Source: JADJSS01 sp964490845
GTDB taxonomy: Bacteria > Bacteroidota > Bacteroidia > Chitinophagales > JADIYW01
Direction of reading: 5' to 3'
Assembly (NCBI GenBank): GCA_964490845.1
Contig: CAZBED010000002.1
Location: 418,686-482,685, forward strand
DNA: 64,000 nucleotides
Numbering within the stretch: position 1 is the stretch's first letter; each line of letters starts with the position of its first letter. Made by a program: the position numbers and the translations under genes. Shown here piece after piece: positions 16,838-27,250 of the stretch. Below the pieces are notes generated by a model. It saw only the letters and a list, made by a program, of their open reading frames with translations. It was not told where the DNA came from and did no database searches.

Positions 16838-18139
16838 ATGCTTTATTACTTATTTAAATATCTGCAGGAAACATTCGGATTGACAGGCTCAAGGCTGTTT
16901 CAGTACATCTCTTTCCGCGCGTCTTTGGCAATCATTCTGTCACTGGTCATTTCCATGCTGATAGGACGAAGAATTATCCAATGGTTGCGAAAAATGCAAA
17001 TCGGGGAGTCTGTCAGGGATTTAGGGCTGGAAGGCCAGATACAAAAGAAAGGAACGCCCACTATGGGCGGCGTCATTATTATTGCTGCGATTGTTGCTCC
17101 TACACTGCTGTTCGCCCGCTTGGATAATGTATATGTCATCTTGCTGCTGGTATCGACAGTATGGATGGGCGGTATCGGATTTTTAGATGATTATATAAAA
17201 GTATTTAAGAAAGATAAGGAAGGGTTAAGAGGAATGTTTAAAATTCTAGCACAGGTGGTGCTGGGGCTCGTCGTCGGTTGTGTGTTGTATTTCCATCCTT
17301 CCGTGAAAGTGAGAGATTTTGATAATGTATTCATCTATAAGATTGACAGTAAGGGCGAGATTGACTGGGATAAACCTGAACAGGTGGTTTCTTCAGGACA
17401 TGTGATGTATGAAAATAAAGGGATAAGAGTGGGGGATGAGTACCTCTCGCACGAAACCAAAGCACTCAAAACCAATATCCCGTTCTTTAAAGATAATTTA
17501 CTGGATTATTCCTATTTCTTAAAGCCCTTCACAAAAGATTATCAGAAATGGGGCTGGATATTTTTTATTCCATTTGTAATATTCGTTATCACTGCAGTAT
17601 CGAATGCCGCTAATCTCACCGACGGCATCGATGGTTTGGCCGCCGGAGTATCCGTTATTGTACTGACTACGCTGGCCATTTTTGCTTATGTATCCGGTAA
17701 CGTAAAAATCGCGGATTACCTGAATATTCTGTATATCCCAAACTCTGAGGAGGTTGTAATTGTTTGTGCGGCTTTAATCGGTGCCACCATTGGATTTCTT
17801 TGGTATAATTCTTTCCCGGCGACCGTCTTTATGGGCGATACAGGCAGTCTTATGCTGGGTGGCGTCATTGCCACGGTATCGCTGATTGTTAGAAAAGAAT
17901 TATTGATACCTATTCTCTGCGGTATCTTCTTTATAGAAAATGTATCCGTGATGTTGCAGGTTGGATACTTTAAATATACCAAAAGAAAGTATGGCGAAGG
18001 AAAACGCATTTTTAAAATGGCACCCTTACACCATCATTTTCAGAAAGAAGGATATCATGAAGCCAAGATTGTTTTGCGCTTTTGGATTATAAGTATCCTG
18101 CTGGCCGTCATCTCATTTGTTACCCTGAAGATCAGATAA
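16838..18139 (+). CDS. mraY: Phospho-MurNAc-pentapeptide transferase MraY
   Basis: Integral membrane enzyme that makes lipid I from UDP-MurNAc-pentapeptide and undecaprenyl phosphate. It has 433 residues, about 70 more than E. coli MraY. The catalytic segments GGIGFLDDYIKV, NAANLTDGIDGLAAG and MGDTGSLMLGG and the HHHF signature (APLHHHFQKEG) are present. The extra length is a hydrophilic loop at about residues 155-240, between predicted membrane helices, containing many charged residues. Such an insertion is familiar in MraY of Bacteroidota. Confidence 0.97.
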   Translation: MLYYLFKYLQETFGLTGSRLFQYISFRASLAIILSLVISMLIGRRIIQWLRKMQIGESVRDLGLEGQIQKKGTPTMGGVIIIAAIVAPTLLFARLDNVYVILLLVSTVWMGGIGFLDDYIKVFKKDKEGLRGMFKILAQVVLGLVVGCVLYFHPSVKVRDFDNVFIYKIDSKGEIDWDKPEQVVSSGHVMYENKGIRVGDEYLSHETKALKTNIPFFKDNLLDYSYFLKPFTKDYQKWGWIFFIPFVIFVITAVSNAANLTDGIDGLAAGVSVIVLTTLAIFAYVSGNVKIADYLNILYIPNSEEVVIVCAALIGATIGFLWYNSFPATVFMGDTGSLMLGGVIATVSLIVRKELLIPILCGIFFIENVSVMLQVGYFKYTKRKYGEGKRIFKMAPLHHHFQKEGYHEAKIVLRFWIISILLAVISFVTLKIR

Positions 18140-18157
18140 ACACCATATATATAATCA

Positions 18158-19498
18158 ATGCAATCAGACAAAATAGTCATATTAGGAAGTGGTGAAAGCG
18201 GAGTAGGTGCAGCCATTCTGGCTCAGAAACTGGGTATGGAGGTTTTTGTATCGGATTTGGGTACCATCAAGCCCGTTTATAAAGAAGAGCTGGCAGCATT
18301 GCAGATTCCTTTTGAAGAAGGAATGCATACGGAAGAAAAGATTTTAGCAGCGACAACCATTATTAAGAGTCCTGGTATACCGGATAAAGCGCCTATAGTC
18401 AAAAAAATTAAAGAGAAGAACATTCCGGTGATATCGGAAATTGAATTCGGATTCAGATATACCAAGTCTAAAGTAATTGCCATTACTGGTACGAACGGTA
18501 AAACGACAACAACCTCCCTGACCTACCATCTGCTGGAGAAGGCCGGATATAATGTAGGATTAGGCGGAAACATCGGAACCTCCTTCGCCAGGCAAGTGGC
18601 AAATGGCGATAAGGATTTCTTTGTTCTGGAAATCAGCAGTTTTCAGCTCGATAATTGTGTAACATTTAAGCCTTTCATATCCGTTCTATGCAACATCACT
18701 GAAGATCATCTGGATCGCTATGATTACAAATTTGAAAATTATATTGCGTCCAAATTCAGTATCGCTAAAAATCAGGATGAACATGATTATTTCATCTATT
18801 GTGATGATGATGCCGTAACAATGGAGTACCTGAGCACCGCCAACCCGCGTGTACAGAAAATTCCTTTCTCTTATTACCACAAAGTAAGCAATGGCGCTTA
18901 TGTAGAAAATAAACAATTAATTATCGAACTCAATAAAACCAACTTTACCATGCCAATCAGTGAACTCTCTATCCACGGAATCCACAATTCCTACAACTCC
19001 ATGGCCGCTGCCATATCCGCAAAATTAGTCGGCGTACGTAATGACAAAATCCGAGAAAGTCTGGAAGATTTTAAAAACCTGGAACATCGTCTGGAATTTG
19101 TCGCTACCATCCGAAATGTTGATTTTATCAATGACTCAAAAGCAACCAATGTCAATTCAACATGGTATGCGCTGGAATCTATGACCAAACCAACCGTTCT
19201 GATTGCAGGCGGCGTTGACAAAGGCAACGATTATACCCTGATAAAAGATTTGGTCAACAAGAAGGTGAAAGCAATTATCTGCCTGGGCAAAGACAACGAA
19301 AAACTCCACGAAGCATTTGCTTCAGAAGTCGGATATATTGTGGATACACAAAACATGGAACAGGCTGTCCAAATGGCTTACAATATTGCAGATAAAGGCG
19401 ATGTTGTTTTATTGTCTCCTTGCTGTGCCAGCTTTGACTTGTTCGAAAATTATGAAGACAGAGGAAAGCAATTCAAACGTAATGTATTGAACCTGTAA
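18158..19498 (+). CDS. murD: UDP-MurNAc-L-alanine:D-glutamate ligase
   Basis: Cytoplasmic Mur ligase that adds D-glutamate to UDP-MurNAc-L-Ala. It has 446 residues. The N-terminal Rossmann-like start is ILGSGESGVGAAILAQKLG, the P-loop is ITGTNGKTTTTSL, and the central His-bearing ITEDHLDRYD and C-terminal INDSKATNVNST are typical of MurD. It lies between mraY (18 nt) and ftsW (13 nt) in the usual dcw order. Confidence 0.97.
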   Translation: MQSDKIVILGSGESGVGAAILAQKLGMEVFVSDLGTIKPVYKEELAALQIPFEEGMHTEEKILAATTIIKSPGIPDKAPIVKKIKEKNIPVISEIEFGFRYTKSKVIAITGTNGKTTTTSLTYHLLEKAGYNVGLGGNIGTSFARQVANGDKDFFVLEISSFQLDNCVTFKPFISVLCNITEDHLDRYDYKFENYIASKFSIAKNQDEHDYFIYCDDDAVTMEYLSTANPRVQKIPFSYYHKVSNGAYVENKQLIIELNKTNFTMPISELSIHGIHNSYNSMAAAISAKLVGVRNDKIRESLEDFKNLEHRLEFVATIRNVDFINDSKATNVNSTWYALESMTKPTVLIAGGVDKGNDYTLIKDLVNKKVKAIICLGKDNEKLHEAFASEVGYIVDTQNMEQAVQMAYNIADKGDVVLLSPCCASFDLFENYEDRGKQFKRNVLNL

Positions 19499-19511
19499 AA
19501 TAAAAATACCG

Positions 19512-20705
19512 GTGTTAGGCAGGATTATTAATAATATCAAAGGAGATAAGTATGTATGGTACATCGTTGCCATACTGAGCGCTATTTCTTTGCTGTTAGT
19601 GTATAGTTCTACCCGCTCCCTGGCATACAGGGATACCGGTGGAGATACGGAATATTACCTGCTGAGGCATGGGTTCATATTGACGGTAGGTTTATTTATT
19701 ACGTATTTCATTCACCGTATTGATCATGGGTATTTTTCGCGAATGGCACAAATGATGCTGGTATTGTCGATTCCGTTATTGCTGTACACCAAATTTTTTG
19801 GAGTCCGCATAAATGATGCCAGCCGGTGGGTGCGTATTCCGGTTGTCGGGCTGACCTTCCAGTCGTCTGATTTTGCCAGGCTCGCGCTGATTATGTATAC
19901 TTCCCGTATGCTTTCTAAAAAGCAGGGCGTTATCAAAGATATCAGGGAAGTTGTGTTGCATATTATGCTTCCAATTGTCTGTGTATGTGCGTTGATTATG
20001 CTGGATAATTTCTCTTCTGCGGCGATATTGTTTGCTACCTGCATTGTTGTACTGTTTGTAGGAAGGGTAAGTACCAAATTTATACTTGCAATCGTTGCCG
20101 CAGGCGCATTGGCGGCAAGCCTGATATTTGCCGTTTCTTGGTATGGATTTAAGGATCATGGCCGGGCGGATGTTTGGCTGCAGCGCATTGAAAACTGGAC
20201 GAATCCGGATTATAATTCAGATGATTTTTATCAGCAGAAACAAGCGTATATCGCCATTGCCAAGGGCGGCCTGTTTCGCATTGCACCGGGGAAAAGTACG
20301 CAGTGTAATTTCCTGCCGGATGCTTTTTCTGATTTCATTTACTCCACACTGATTGAAGAATATGGCCTCATTGGCGGTGCTTTTGTATTGTTTCTTTATC
20401 TCTTCTTTATGTGGCGTCTGATTATTCTGGTGAAAAACAGCCAAAGAGCATTTGGGGCGTTGATGGCAATAGGCTTGGGTATCAGTATGGTATTGCAAGC
20501 CATCATCCACATGGGGGTTAATGTGCATCTGCTGCCCAATACAGGTATCACGCTTCCATTTATCAGCTGGGGTGGTTCAAGTATTTGGTTCAACTCTTTT
20601 GCGTTGGGTATTATATTAAGCGTAAGCAGGCATGTAAACGAACGGACTCAGCAAAAACCACAGACAACGACAAAAAGACAGAAACTGGAAGAGATGGATG
20701 TATAG
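19512..20705 (+). CDS. ftsW: Septal peptidoglycan glycosyltransferase FtsW
   Basis: SEDS-family polymerase, 397 residues, that works with FtsI to make septal glycan strands. It has about ten membrane segments. The SEDS features RWVRIPVVGLTFQSSDFARLA and the C-terminal LPFISWGGSSIWFNSFALG are present, together with the large periplasmic loop containing QQKQAYIAIAKGG. Translation starts at a GTG (19512). Confidence 0.95.
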   Translation: MLGRIINNIKGDKYVWYIVAILSAISLLLVYSSTRSLAYRDTGGDTEYYLLRHGFILTVGLFITYFIHRIDHGYFSRMAQMMLVLSIPLLLYTKFFGVRINDASRWVRIPVVGLTFQSSDFARLALIMYTSRMLSKKQGVIKDIREVVLHIMLPIVCVCALIMLDNFSSAAILFATCIVVLFVGRVSTKFILAIVAAGALAASLIFAVSWYGFKDHGRADVWLQRIENWTNPDYNSDDFYQQKQAYIAIAKGGLFRIAPGKSTQCNFLPDAFSDFIYSTLIEEYGLIGGAFVLFLYLFFMWRLIILVKNSQRAFGALMAIGLGISMVLQAIIHMGVNVHLLPNTGITLPFISWGGSSIWFNSFALGIILSVSRHVNERTQQKPQTTTKRQKLEEMDV

Positions 20706-20734
20706 TATTTAATTAAAAAGAAGAATTAATAGGA

Positions 20735-21841
20735 GTGAGTAAGACACGTAAATATATTATTGCTGGCGGTGGCACGGGAGGGCATATCTTTCCGGCGGTT
20801 GCCATTGCGGATGCATTAACTCAAAATCAACCGGATTGCCGTATTTTATTTGTCGGGGCTAAAGGAAGAATGGAAATGGAAAAAGTGCCGCAAGCGGGAT
20901 ATGATATTGTTGGGCTGGAAGTAGTGGGTTTGCAAAGAAGCCTTACATTGAAAAATTTATTATTTCCATTCAAGCTCTTAAAGAGCCTGTTTCAGGCATT
21001 TAGCGTTCTGAGAAAATTCCGACCGGATGCCTGCGTTGGTGTGGGAGGATATGCCAGCGGTCCGGTATTATTTATAGCGGCATTGATGGGTACGAAAATT
21101 TATATACAGGAACAAAATTCATATCCGGGTATCACTAATAAAATCTTGTCGAAGCTGGCGTCTAAGATATTCGTAGCTTACGATAATTTAAACCAGTTCT
21201 TTAATCCGGAGAAAATTCTGCTTACCGGAAATCCCGTCAGAAAAGATATAACGGCCGAACTGCCTGAAAAGAAAGATGCTTTGTCATTTTTCAATTTAAA
21301 GGAAGATAAAAAAACAATTTTGATAATCGGAGGCAGCCTGGGGGCACGCACTATCAACACAGCCATAGAGAAAAATATGGGGCTGTTTACGCAACAAGGA
21401 TATCAGTTATTATGGCAAACCGGTAAGATTTACTACGATGGTATAATGGAACGGACAAGGTCAAACGATTTAACAGATGTGAAAATTCATCAGTTCATCA
21501 GGGAAATGAATTTCGCTTACAGTGCGGCGGATATTATTATTTCAAGGGCAGGAGCTTTGTCCATTTCCGAATTATGCATAATAGGTAAGCCAGCCGTTTT
21601 GATTCCGTCTCCGAATGTTTCGGAGGACCATCAGACCAAAAATGCCATGGCATTGGTACAGAAAGGCGCAGCGGTTTTGATTAAAGATACCGAAGCGGTT
21701 GAAAAGGTAGGAGCGATCGTTTCAGCGCTGATAAAAGAAGAAAATAAGTTAAACGAGCTATCAGAAAATATCAGGCGGCTGGCGAAAACGAATGCGGCGA
21801 ATGAAATTGCTGAATATATAAACGGGAATTTATCAGCCTGA
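20735..21841 (+). CDS. murG: UDP-GlcNAc:lipid I N-acetylglucosaminyltransferase MurG
   Basis: Peripheral membrane glycosyltransferase that makes lipid II from lipid I. It has 368 residues and a GTG start preceded by AGGAG at 20731-20735, a rather strong ribosome binding site for this group. The GGGTGGHIFPAVAIADAL lipid-binding loop, GVGGYASGP, IQEQNSYPG and the donor-binding ISRAGALSISELCIIGKPA are all present. Confidence 0.97.
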   Translation: MSKTRKYIIAGGGTGGHIFPAVAIADALTQNQPDCRILFVGAKGRMEMEKVPQAGYDIVGLEVVGLQRSLTLKNLLFPFKLLKSLFQAFSVLRKFRPDACVGVGGYASGPVLFIAALMGTKIYIQEQNSYPGITNKILSKLASKIFVAYDNLNQFFNPEKILLTGNPVRKDITAELPEKKDALSFFNLKEDKKTILIIGGSLGARTINTAIEKNMGLFTQQGYQLLWQTGKIYYDGIMERTRSNDLTDVKIHQFIREMNFAYSAADIIISRAGALSISELCIIGKPAVLIPSPNVSEDHQTKNAMALVQKGAAVLIKDTEAVEKVGAIVSALIKEENKLNELSENIRRLAKTNAANEIAEYINGNLSA

Positions 21842-21891
21842 CAGGGGCAGATTCTGACAGTCGATTTTTTATAAAGGGACAGAAAATAAAC

Positions 21892-23247
21892 ATGGATTTA
21901 ACCAACATACAACGTATCTATTTTTTAGGAATTGGCGGTATTGGTATGAGCGCGTTGGCTCGTTATTTCAACCTGCACGGAAAAACCGTGAGCGGATATG
22001 ATAAGACAAGAACGAATCTGACCGATGAACTGGAAAAAGAAGGAATTGTTATCACCTTTGAAGACAGTATTGTAACACTGGATGCTGAAGCGGATATGGT
22101 AATTTATACACCCGCCATCCCTAAAGACCATGTACAATACAACTGGTATATACAGCATCATTTCAGCGTAGTAAAAAGGGCGCAGGTGCTTGGGATGGCA
22201 GCTAATTCTATGTTCAATATTTCCATTGCCGGCTCTCACGGCAAGACATCCACGTCTTCTATTACGGCACATCTGCTACAAACGGCGAATAGAAGCGTCG
22301 CCGCATTCTTAGGCGGGATATGTATCAATTTCAATTCAAATTTTATTGATGGCACCGAATATGCCATTGCGGAAGCCGATGAATTTGACCGCTCTTTCCT
22401 GCATCTGGAGCCTAATATTGCACTCATTACTTCAGTAGATACCGATCATTTGGATATTTACGGGAACCTCGAGGCCATAGAAAATTCATTCCATCAGTTT
22501 TGTAATAAAGTAAGAGAAGGCGGAGTATTAATAACGAATAGCAGTGTCCCTGAAAAAATATTAAACGAGAAAGTGAGAAATTACCGCTACAGCCTCTCTG
22601 ATGAGAAAGCTGATTTCTTTACAAAGAATTTAAAAATCGGTGAAGGTGCATATGTGTTTGATGTGGTTCATCCCGATGGCGTGATTGAAAATGTAAAATC
22701 CTACTACGGAGGAAAACATAATATTGAAAATGCTGTGGGGGCTATCGCTATCGCACTGCAGTTAAAGATTTCACCGGAACAGATTAAAGAGGGTATTACG
22801 ACGTTTAAAGGCGTCCGGCGGCGCTTTGAGACACAGGTGCGCAATGAGAAGTATGTCTATATTGATGATTATGCGCACCATCCGCGGGAGTTAGATGCCA
22901 CCATATCGGCAGCGAAGGAATTATATCCTGATAAAAAACTGACGGTCGTCTTTCAGCCGCATCTGTTCAGCCGCACCAAAGATTTGTGTGATGAATTCGC
23001 AGCGTCGTTGTCGCATGCTGATAATCTGATTTTGCTGGATATCTATCCCGCACGTGAGAAACCGATGGAAGGGGTAACAAGCAAAATTATTTTAGATAAA
23101 GTAACTATTTCCAATAAGCAGCTTGCCACAAAAGAGGAATTGATAGCACTCTTAAAAGACAAAAAAGATTTACAGGTAGTACTTACCGTAGGCGCCGGGG
23201 ATATTGATACGAAAGTCGCAGAAATAAAAAAATTATTAACCATATAA
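21892..23247 (+). CDS. murC: UDP-N-acetylmuramate:L-alanine ligase
   Basis: First Mur ligase; it adds L-alanine to UDP-MurNAc. It has 451 residues. The start IYFLGIGGIGMSALARYF, the P-loop AGSHGKTSTSSITAHLL, EADEFDRSFLHL and the C-terminal IDDYAHHPRELDAT are characteristic of MurC. It is followed after 33 nt by ftsQ. Confidence 0.97.
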   Translation: MDLTNIQRIYFLGIGGIGMSALARYFNLHGKTVSGYDKTRTNLTDELEKEGIVITFEDSIVTLDAEADMVIYTPAIPKDHVQYNWYIQHHFSVVKRAQVLGMAANSMFNISIAGSHGKTSTSSITAHLLQTANRSVAAFLGGICINFNSNFIDGTEYAIAEADEFDRSFLHLEPNIALITSVDTDHLDIYGNLEAIENSFHQFCNKVREGGVLITNSSVPEKILNEKVRNYRYSLSDEKADFFTKNLKIGEGAYVFDVVHPDGVIENVKSYYGGKHNIENAVGAIAIALQLKISPEQIKEGITTFKGVRRRFETQVRNEKYVYIDDYAHHPRELDATISAAKELYPDKKLTVVFQPHLFSRTKDLCDEFAASLSHADNLILLDIYPAREKPMEGVTSKIILDKVTISNKQLATKEELIALLKDKKDLQVVLTVGAGDIDTKVAEIKKLLTI

Positions 23248-23280
23248 ATTAAAGAGACGGAAAAAGCTCTTTTTCAAGGT

Positions 23281-24045
23281 ATGAATAAAACAGTCAGGAA
23301 TATTATTATACGTGTTTCGATGCTGATCGGACTGATTGTTTTTTTAGTATTGGCGGTGTTGGCAAAAAGGAACAGGGAGCTGAGTGAAATAAAAAATATC
23401 CGGATTAGTATTGACGAATGGTCTGGTAATTTTTTTGTAACGAGGGAGCAGGTGACGGCCATCCTTGATGATAAGTTTGTAGTGAAAAATCGCATACTTT
23501 CGGGCAGAGACCTGGAGCGAATAGAGCAATCCCTTAAGGTGATTCCGCAGGTGCTCCATTCCAATGCTTATACTGACAATGCCGGAAACCTTAATATAAA
23601 GATTGAACAACGTAAACCGGTATTGAGGGTTTATAATCTTCAGGGAGAGACTTTTTATATGGATGAAAATGGTATTAAGTTTCCGACCGTTAATCATTTT
23701 GCGGCGAAAGTACCTGTTGTTACCGGCTTTATTACCGAACGATATACCGTGCCCAGAAAAGCAGGGTGTACTGAACTGAAAAGCGTATTCAGGATTGTCC
23801 GAGAGGTTGGTAAAAATAATCTCTGGAAAGAGTTGATAGGGCAGTATAATATCAATGAAAAAAAACAGGTGGAACTGATACCACGTATCGGCGATGCGCT
23901 CATTTTATTTGGGGATGATAGGGATGTTGATTCAAAATTTAAACGTTTGGATGTTTTCTATTTCGATGTTTTGAAAAAAGTGGGCTGGGACTACTATAAG
24001 GTTATCAACATAATGTATAAAGATCAGGTCGTTTGTCTGAAATAA
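23281..24045 (+). CDS. ftsQ: Cell division protein FtsQ
   Basis: Bitopic divisome protein of 254 residues. One N-terminal membrane segment (NIIIRVSMLIGLIVFLVLAVLA) is followed by a periplasmic POTRA-like region (WSGNFFVTREQVTAIL...) and a beta domain with PVVTGFI. Sequence is weakly conserved, as is usual for FtsQ. Its place between murC and ftsA supports the call. It stops 11 nt before the chosen ftsA ATG. Confidence 0.9.
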   Translation: MNKTVRNIIIRVSMLIGLIVFLVLAVLAKRNRELSEIKNIRISIDEWSGNFFVTREQVTAILDDKFVVKNRILSGRDLERIEQSLKVIPQVLHSNAYTDNAGNLNIKIEQRKPVLRVYNLQGETFYMDENGIKFPTVNHFAAKVPVVTGFITERYTVPRKAGCTELKSVFRIVREVGKNNLWKELIGQYNINEKKQVELIPRIGDALILFGDDRDVDSKFKRLDVFYFDVLKKVGWDYYKVINIMYKDQVVCLK

Positions 24046-24056
24046 AAATAATAAAT

Positions 24057-25526
24057 ATGCAAGTTAATAATGTAACGGACTCCGGTATGGAAAAGAAATT
24101 AGTACAGCCATCAGATAATATCGTATGTGCAATCGACATCGGTACATCCAAAGTAGCAGCCCTCGTAGGCAGAAGAAATCAATTCGGGAAAATTGAAATC
24201 CTCGGAATTGGAAACTGTCCTTCGTTCGGTGTACAGCGCGGAGTGGTCATCAATATCGCTAAAACAGTAGAGTCAATTAAGAAAGCGGTCATGTACGCGG
24301 AACAACAATCCGGCATTAAATTCCGGAAGGTGCATGTCGGTATTGCCGGACAGCATATTAAAAGTTTGCAGCATCGCGGCATCTTAACCCGCAACAACAA
24401 TGATACGTGGATCAGCAATGAGGATATTCAAAAGCTGAAGAATGAAATGTACAAGCTTGCACTGCCGCCCGGAGACAGAATCCTGCACGTGCTGCCACAG
24501 GAATATATCGTGGATAATGAACCCGGCATATACAGCGAACCTATCGGGATGATGGGTATCCGTTTGGAAGGAAATTTTCATATCATCACCGGTGCGGAAA
24601 CCGCAATTCAGAATATTGAGCGTTGTATCCATATAGCCGGCCTGGAAGTGGCCAGTATTGAATTAGAACCACTGGCCTCCGCGGATGCCGTTCTGACAAA
24701 GGAAGAACTGGAAGGAGGCGTTTGCCTGGTGGATATAGGTGGCGGTACTACGGATATCGCAATCTTTGAAAATTTTGTTATCCGTCATACAGCGGTTATT
24801 CCGTTCGGAGGAAATATCATCACGGAAGATTTAAAAGATTTTAAAATCCTGAAAGATCAGGCGGAAGTACTGAAAAAGAACTATGGCAGCGCTATTCCGT
24901 TTGACGGATTAAAAAATCAGCATGTGTCCATTCAGGGTGAAGGTTCCCGTTCCATTGGCACTCGCGAAGTAAATTTGCTGGCCGTGTCAAAAGTAATATC
25001 CGCCAGAGTAAAAGAAATATTGGCGCATGTAGCCTACCAGATAAAATTATCCAACTTTGAACGAAAACTGATTGGCGGTATCGTGCTGACCGGTGGTGGT
25101 TCTCAGTTAAAGCACCTGGCACAACTCACAGAAGCGGAAACCGGACAGTGTGCCAGACTGGGATTGCCAAGAGAACATCTGGCGTCCACAAAAATGACCG
25201 ATGTGGACAGCCCTATTTATGCTACAGGTATTGGCTTATTGATACGTGGTTTCAAACTGCGTGACGAAGAAATGCTTGACCGTGATAATACATTCAAGAC
25301 GCACGAAACACCAGCTAAAGAGATAAAGGTAGAAGAAGATAAAGTGACTACTCCTGTCCAGCCGGATACAACGGTAGATATTACAGCCGAAGTGGAAAAT
25401 GAAAAGGAAGTTGTATCGGAGAAGGGTAACACTGTAAAAAAAGAAAAAATCTCGTTGGTGTCTACATGGGGTAAAAAGCTAACTACCTGGATGCAATCTG
25501 ATGTAGATGATTTTGATTCAAAATAA
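24057..25526 (+). CDS. ftsA: Cell division protein FtsA
   Basis: Actin-like ATPase that tethers FtsZ to the membrane and signals to the divisome. It has 489 residues from the ATG at 24057; an in-frame TTG at 24033 inside ftsQ and a later ATG at 24087 are alternatives. Phosphate motifs are IDIGTSKVAALVG and VDIGGGTTDIAIF, and adenosine binding is GGIVLTGGGSQL. After about residue 400 there is a long acidic and Lys-rich linker, then an amphipathic end (STWGKKLTTWMQS) that fits the membrane-targeting helix. Confidence 0.95.
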   Translation: MQVNNVTDSGMEKKLVQPSDNIVCAIDIGTSKVAALVGRRNQFGKIEILGIGNCPSFGVQRGVVINIAKTVESIKKAVMYAEQQSGIKFRKVHVGIAGQHIKSLQHRGILTRNNNDTWISNEDIQKLKNEMYKLALPPGDRILHVLPQEYIVDNEPGIYSEPIGMMGIRLEGNFHIITGAETAIQNIERCIHIAGLEVASIELEPLASADAVLTKEELEGGVCLVDIGGGTTDIAIFENFVIRHTAVIPFGGNIITEDLKDFKILKDQAEVLKKNYGSAIPFDGLKNQHVSIQGEGSRSIGTREVNLLAVSKVISARVKEILAHVAYQIKLSNFERKLIGGIVLTGGGSQLKHLAQLTEAETGQCARLGLPREHLASTKMTDVDSPIYATGIGLLIRGFKLRDEEMLDRDNTFKTHETPAKEIKVEEDKVTTPVQPDTTVDITAEVENEKEVVSEKGNTVKKEKISLVSTWGKKLTTWMQSDVDDFDSK

Positions 25527-25548
25527 TAAACCATAAAAATATATAGAC

Positions 25549-27162
25549 ATGGAATTTGAAATGTTCAGCGAAAATAACTCTATCATCAAAGTACTGGGAG
25601 TTGGTGGTGGAGGCTGTAATGCCGTCAATTATATGTACGAGCAGGGTATCCCCGGTGTAAATTTCGGTGTCTGCAATACAGATAAACAGGATTTGTTGAA
25701 AAGCCCGGTTCCTTCAAAAATTCAACTTGGAACCAACCTGCTGGAAGGCCTTGGAGCCGGTGCGGATCCTGAAGAAGGGCGCCGTGCCGCACTGGAAGCG
25801 GAAGAAGAAATCAGGATGTACCTTTCCAATAATACCAAGATGGTGTTTGTTACCGCTGGTATGGGTGGCGGTACAGGTACAGGCGGTGCGCCTATTGTTG
25901 CAAAGATTGCCAAAGAATTGGGCATACTGACGGTAGGTATCGTTACGATTCCTTTCTCCAATGAAGGAAAACCTAAACGCGATAAGGCGGAAAGAGGCAT
26001 CCAGAATATGAAAGAGAATGTGGATGCACTTATCGTAGTATCTAACAATAAACTGTATGATATTTTTCCTGATTTGGATATTGATGAAGCATTTTCAAAA
26101 GCGGATGATATCTTAACCACTGCCGCTAAAGGTATAACGGAGATTATTACAAAACCCGGAAAAATCAACGTGGATTTCAACGACGTTCGCAGAGTAATGT
26201 CTAACAGCGGTGTTGCAATTATCGGTATTGGCAAGGGAAGCGGCGACAACAGGGCGTCTCAGGCTATACAGGAAGCCATGAACTCTCCATTGCTGGAGGA
26301 TGCGGATATTTTTGGAGCAAAGGGGGTTGTGTTATACATCACCTACGGAACCGGTATTAAAATGCGTGAACTGGATATGATTACAGATTGTGTTCAGGCG
26401 CAGACACAGACGGACTGTGAAATCATCTGGGGCGTTTGTAAAGATGAAGAACTGGGAGATGATATCGCCATTACGCTGGTTGCTACAGGTTTCCAGACCG
26501 GCGAAGTAAGCCGTGAGCGCAAACAGGTTCAACGGCAGCAACAGGAAAAAGTGGTATACACGCTGCAAACCAGGACAACGGAAGAAGCAGTAAAAGAGGC
26601 TGCAAAAGAAGAAGTGGTTACACCATCGGAACAAAAAAATCCGGAACCTGAAATTACAGTGCATCAGTTAACTGCAGAGAAAAATGAACAAAAGGATGAG
26701 GAGATTTTTACTCCTCAGATGGAACAGGATGTTGTAAGGGATAATGAAATTGAGTTTGAAATCAATCTGACTGTACCGGAGTCTGATATACAGATTGTTG
26801 ATAAGCCGAGAATGCATCTGGTACAGGAAATGGAAGAAACGGATTATGCAAAGGTTTCTTCAACTGAAATGCAGTTTTCCCTGTTTGAAACAGCTGACAA
26901 AAAATCAGAAGAGCCGATGGATGATCAGGCCTTAGAACGTGATCTGATAAAAAAACGTATAACGCTGGATATGCAAAAACATCATATCAGTTTATACGAA
27001 CTGGAAAAAGAACCTGCTTATAAGCGCTATGGTATGGAGCTGGATAACACCTTACCGTCTGACCAGTCTAATTTTTCCAACTATATGATATATAACAACA
27101 GTGAAGATCCGAACAAGATTGAGATACGCCCCAATGCTATGAAAGATATTACCTTAGATTAA
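25549..27162 (+). CDS. ftsZ: Cell division protein FtsZ
   Basis: Tubulin-like GTPase that forms the Z-ring. It has 537 residues. The GTP-binding segments GVGGGGCNAVNYM and MGGGTGTGGAPIVA (105-118) and the T7 loop region NVDFNDVRRVM are intact. After the core (about residue 320) there is a C-terminal extension of over 200 residues rich in Glu, Lys and Thr, much longer than in E. coli and similar to other Bacteroidota. It is the last gene of the dcw cluster and has a terminator right after the stop. Confidence 0.97.
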   Translation: MEFEMFSENNSIIKVLGVGGGGCNAVNYMYEQGIPGVNFGVCNTDKQDLLKSPVPSKIQLGTNLLEGLGAGADPEEGRRAALEAEEEIRMYLSNNTKMVFVTAGMGGGTGTGGAPIVAKIAKELGILTVGIVTIPFSNEGKPKRDKAERGIQNMKENVDALIVVSNNKLYDIFPDLDIDEAFSKADDILTTAAKGITEIITKPGKINVDFNDVRRVMSNSGVAIIGIGKGSGDNRASQAIQEAMNSPLLEDADIFGAKGVVLYITYGTGIKMRELDMITDCVQAQTQTDCEIIWGVCKDEELGDDIAITLVATGFQTGEVSRERKQVQRQQQEKVVYTLQTRTTEEAVKEAAKEEVVTPSEQKNPEPEITVHQLTAEKNEQKDEEIFTPQMEQDVVRDNEIEFEINLTVPESDIQIVDKPRMHLVQEMEETDYAKVSSTEMQFSLFETADKKSEEPMDDQALERDLIKKRITLDMQKHHISLYELEKEPAYKRYGMELDNTLPSDQSNFSNYMIYNNSEDPNKIEIRPNAMKDITLD

Positions 27163-27223
27163 GCCGCTTTGGCTTAATTATCTGTTCCCCAGATTGGCTA
27201 CACCGCAATGGTGTAGCTTTTTT
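27159..27223 (+). terminator. Terminator of the dcw cluster
   Basis: A first 7-bp hairpin, TTAAGCC (27159-27165) with GGCTTAA (27171-27177), overlaps the ftsZ stop. A stronger one follows: GCTACACC (27197-27204), loop GCAAT, GGTGTAGC (27210-27217), then six T (27218-27223). The second is a standard Rho-independent terminator. Confidence 0.85.
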
Positions 27224-27250
27224 GTTTTAAGAAATCATATATCCGCTAAT

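Noticed and set aside
16831..16838. Missing murF between murE and mraY as an anomaly
   Set aside because: As far as I know, Bacteroidota commonly carry murF away from the dcw cluster, so I do not treat this as unusual.
17290..17560. Extra loop in MraY as a novel insertion
   Set aside because: A hydrophilic insertion of this size is familiar in MraY of this phylum and the catalytic motifs are intact.
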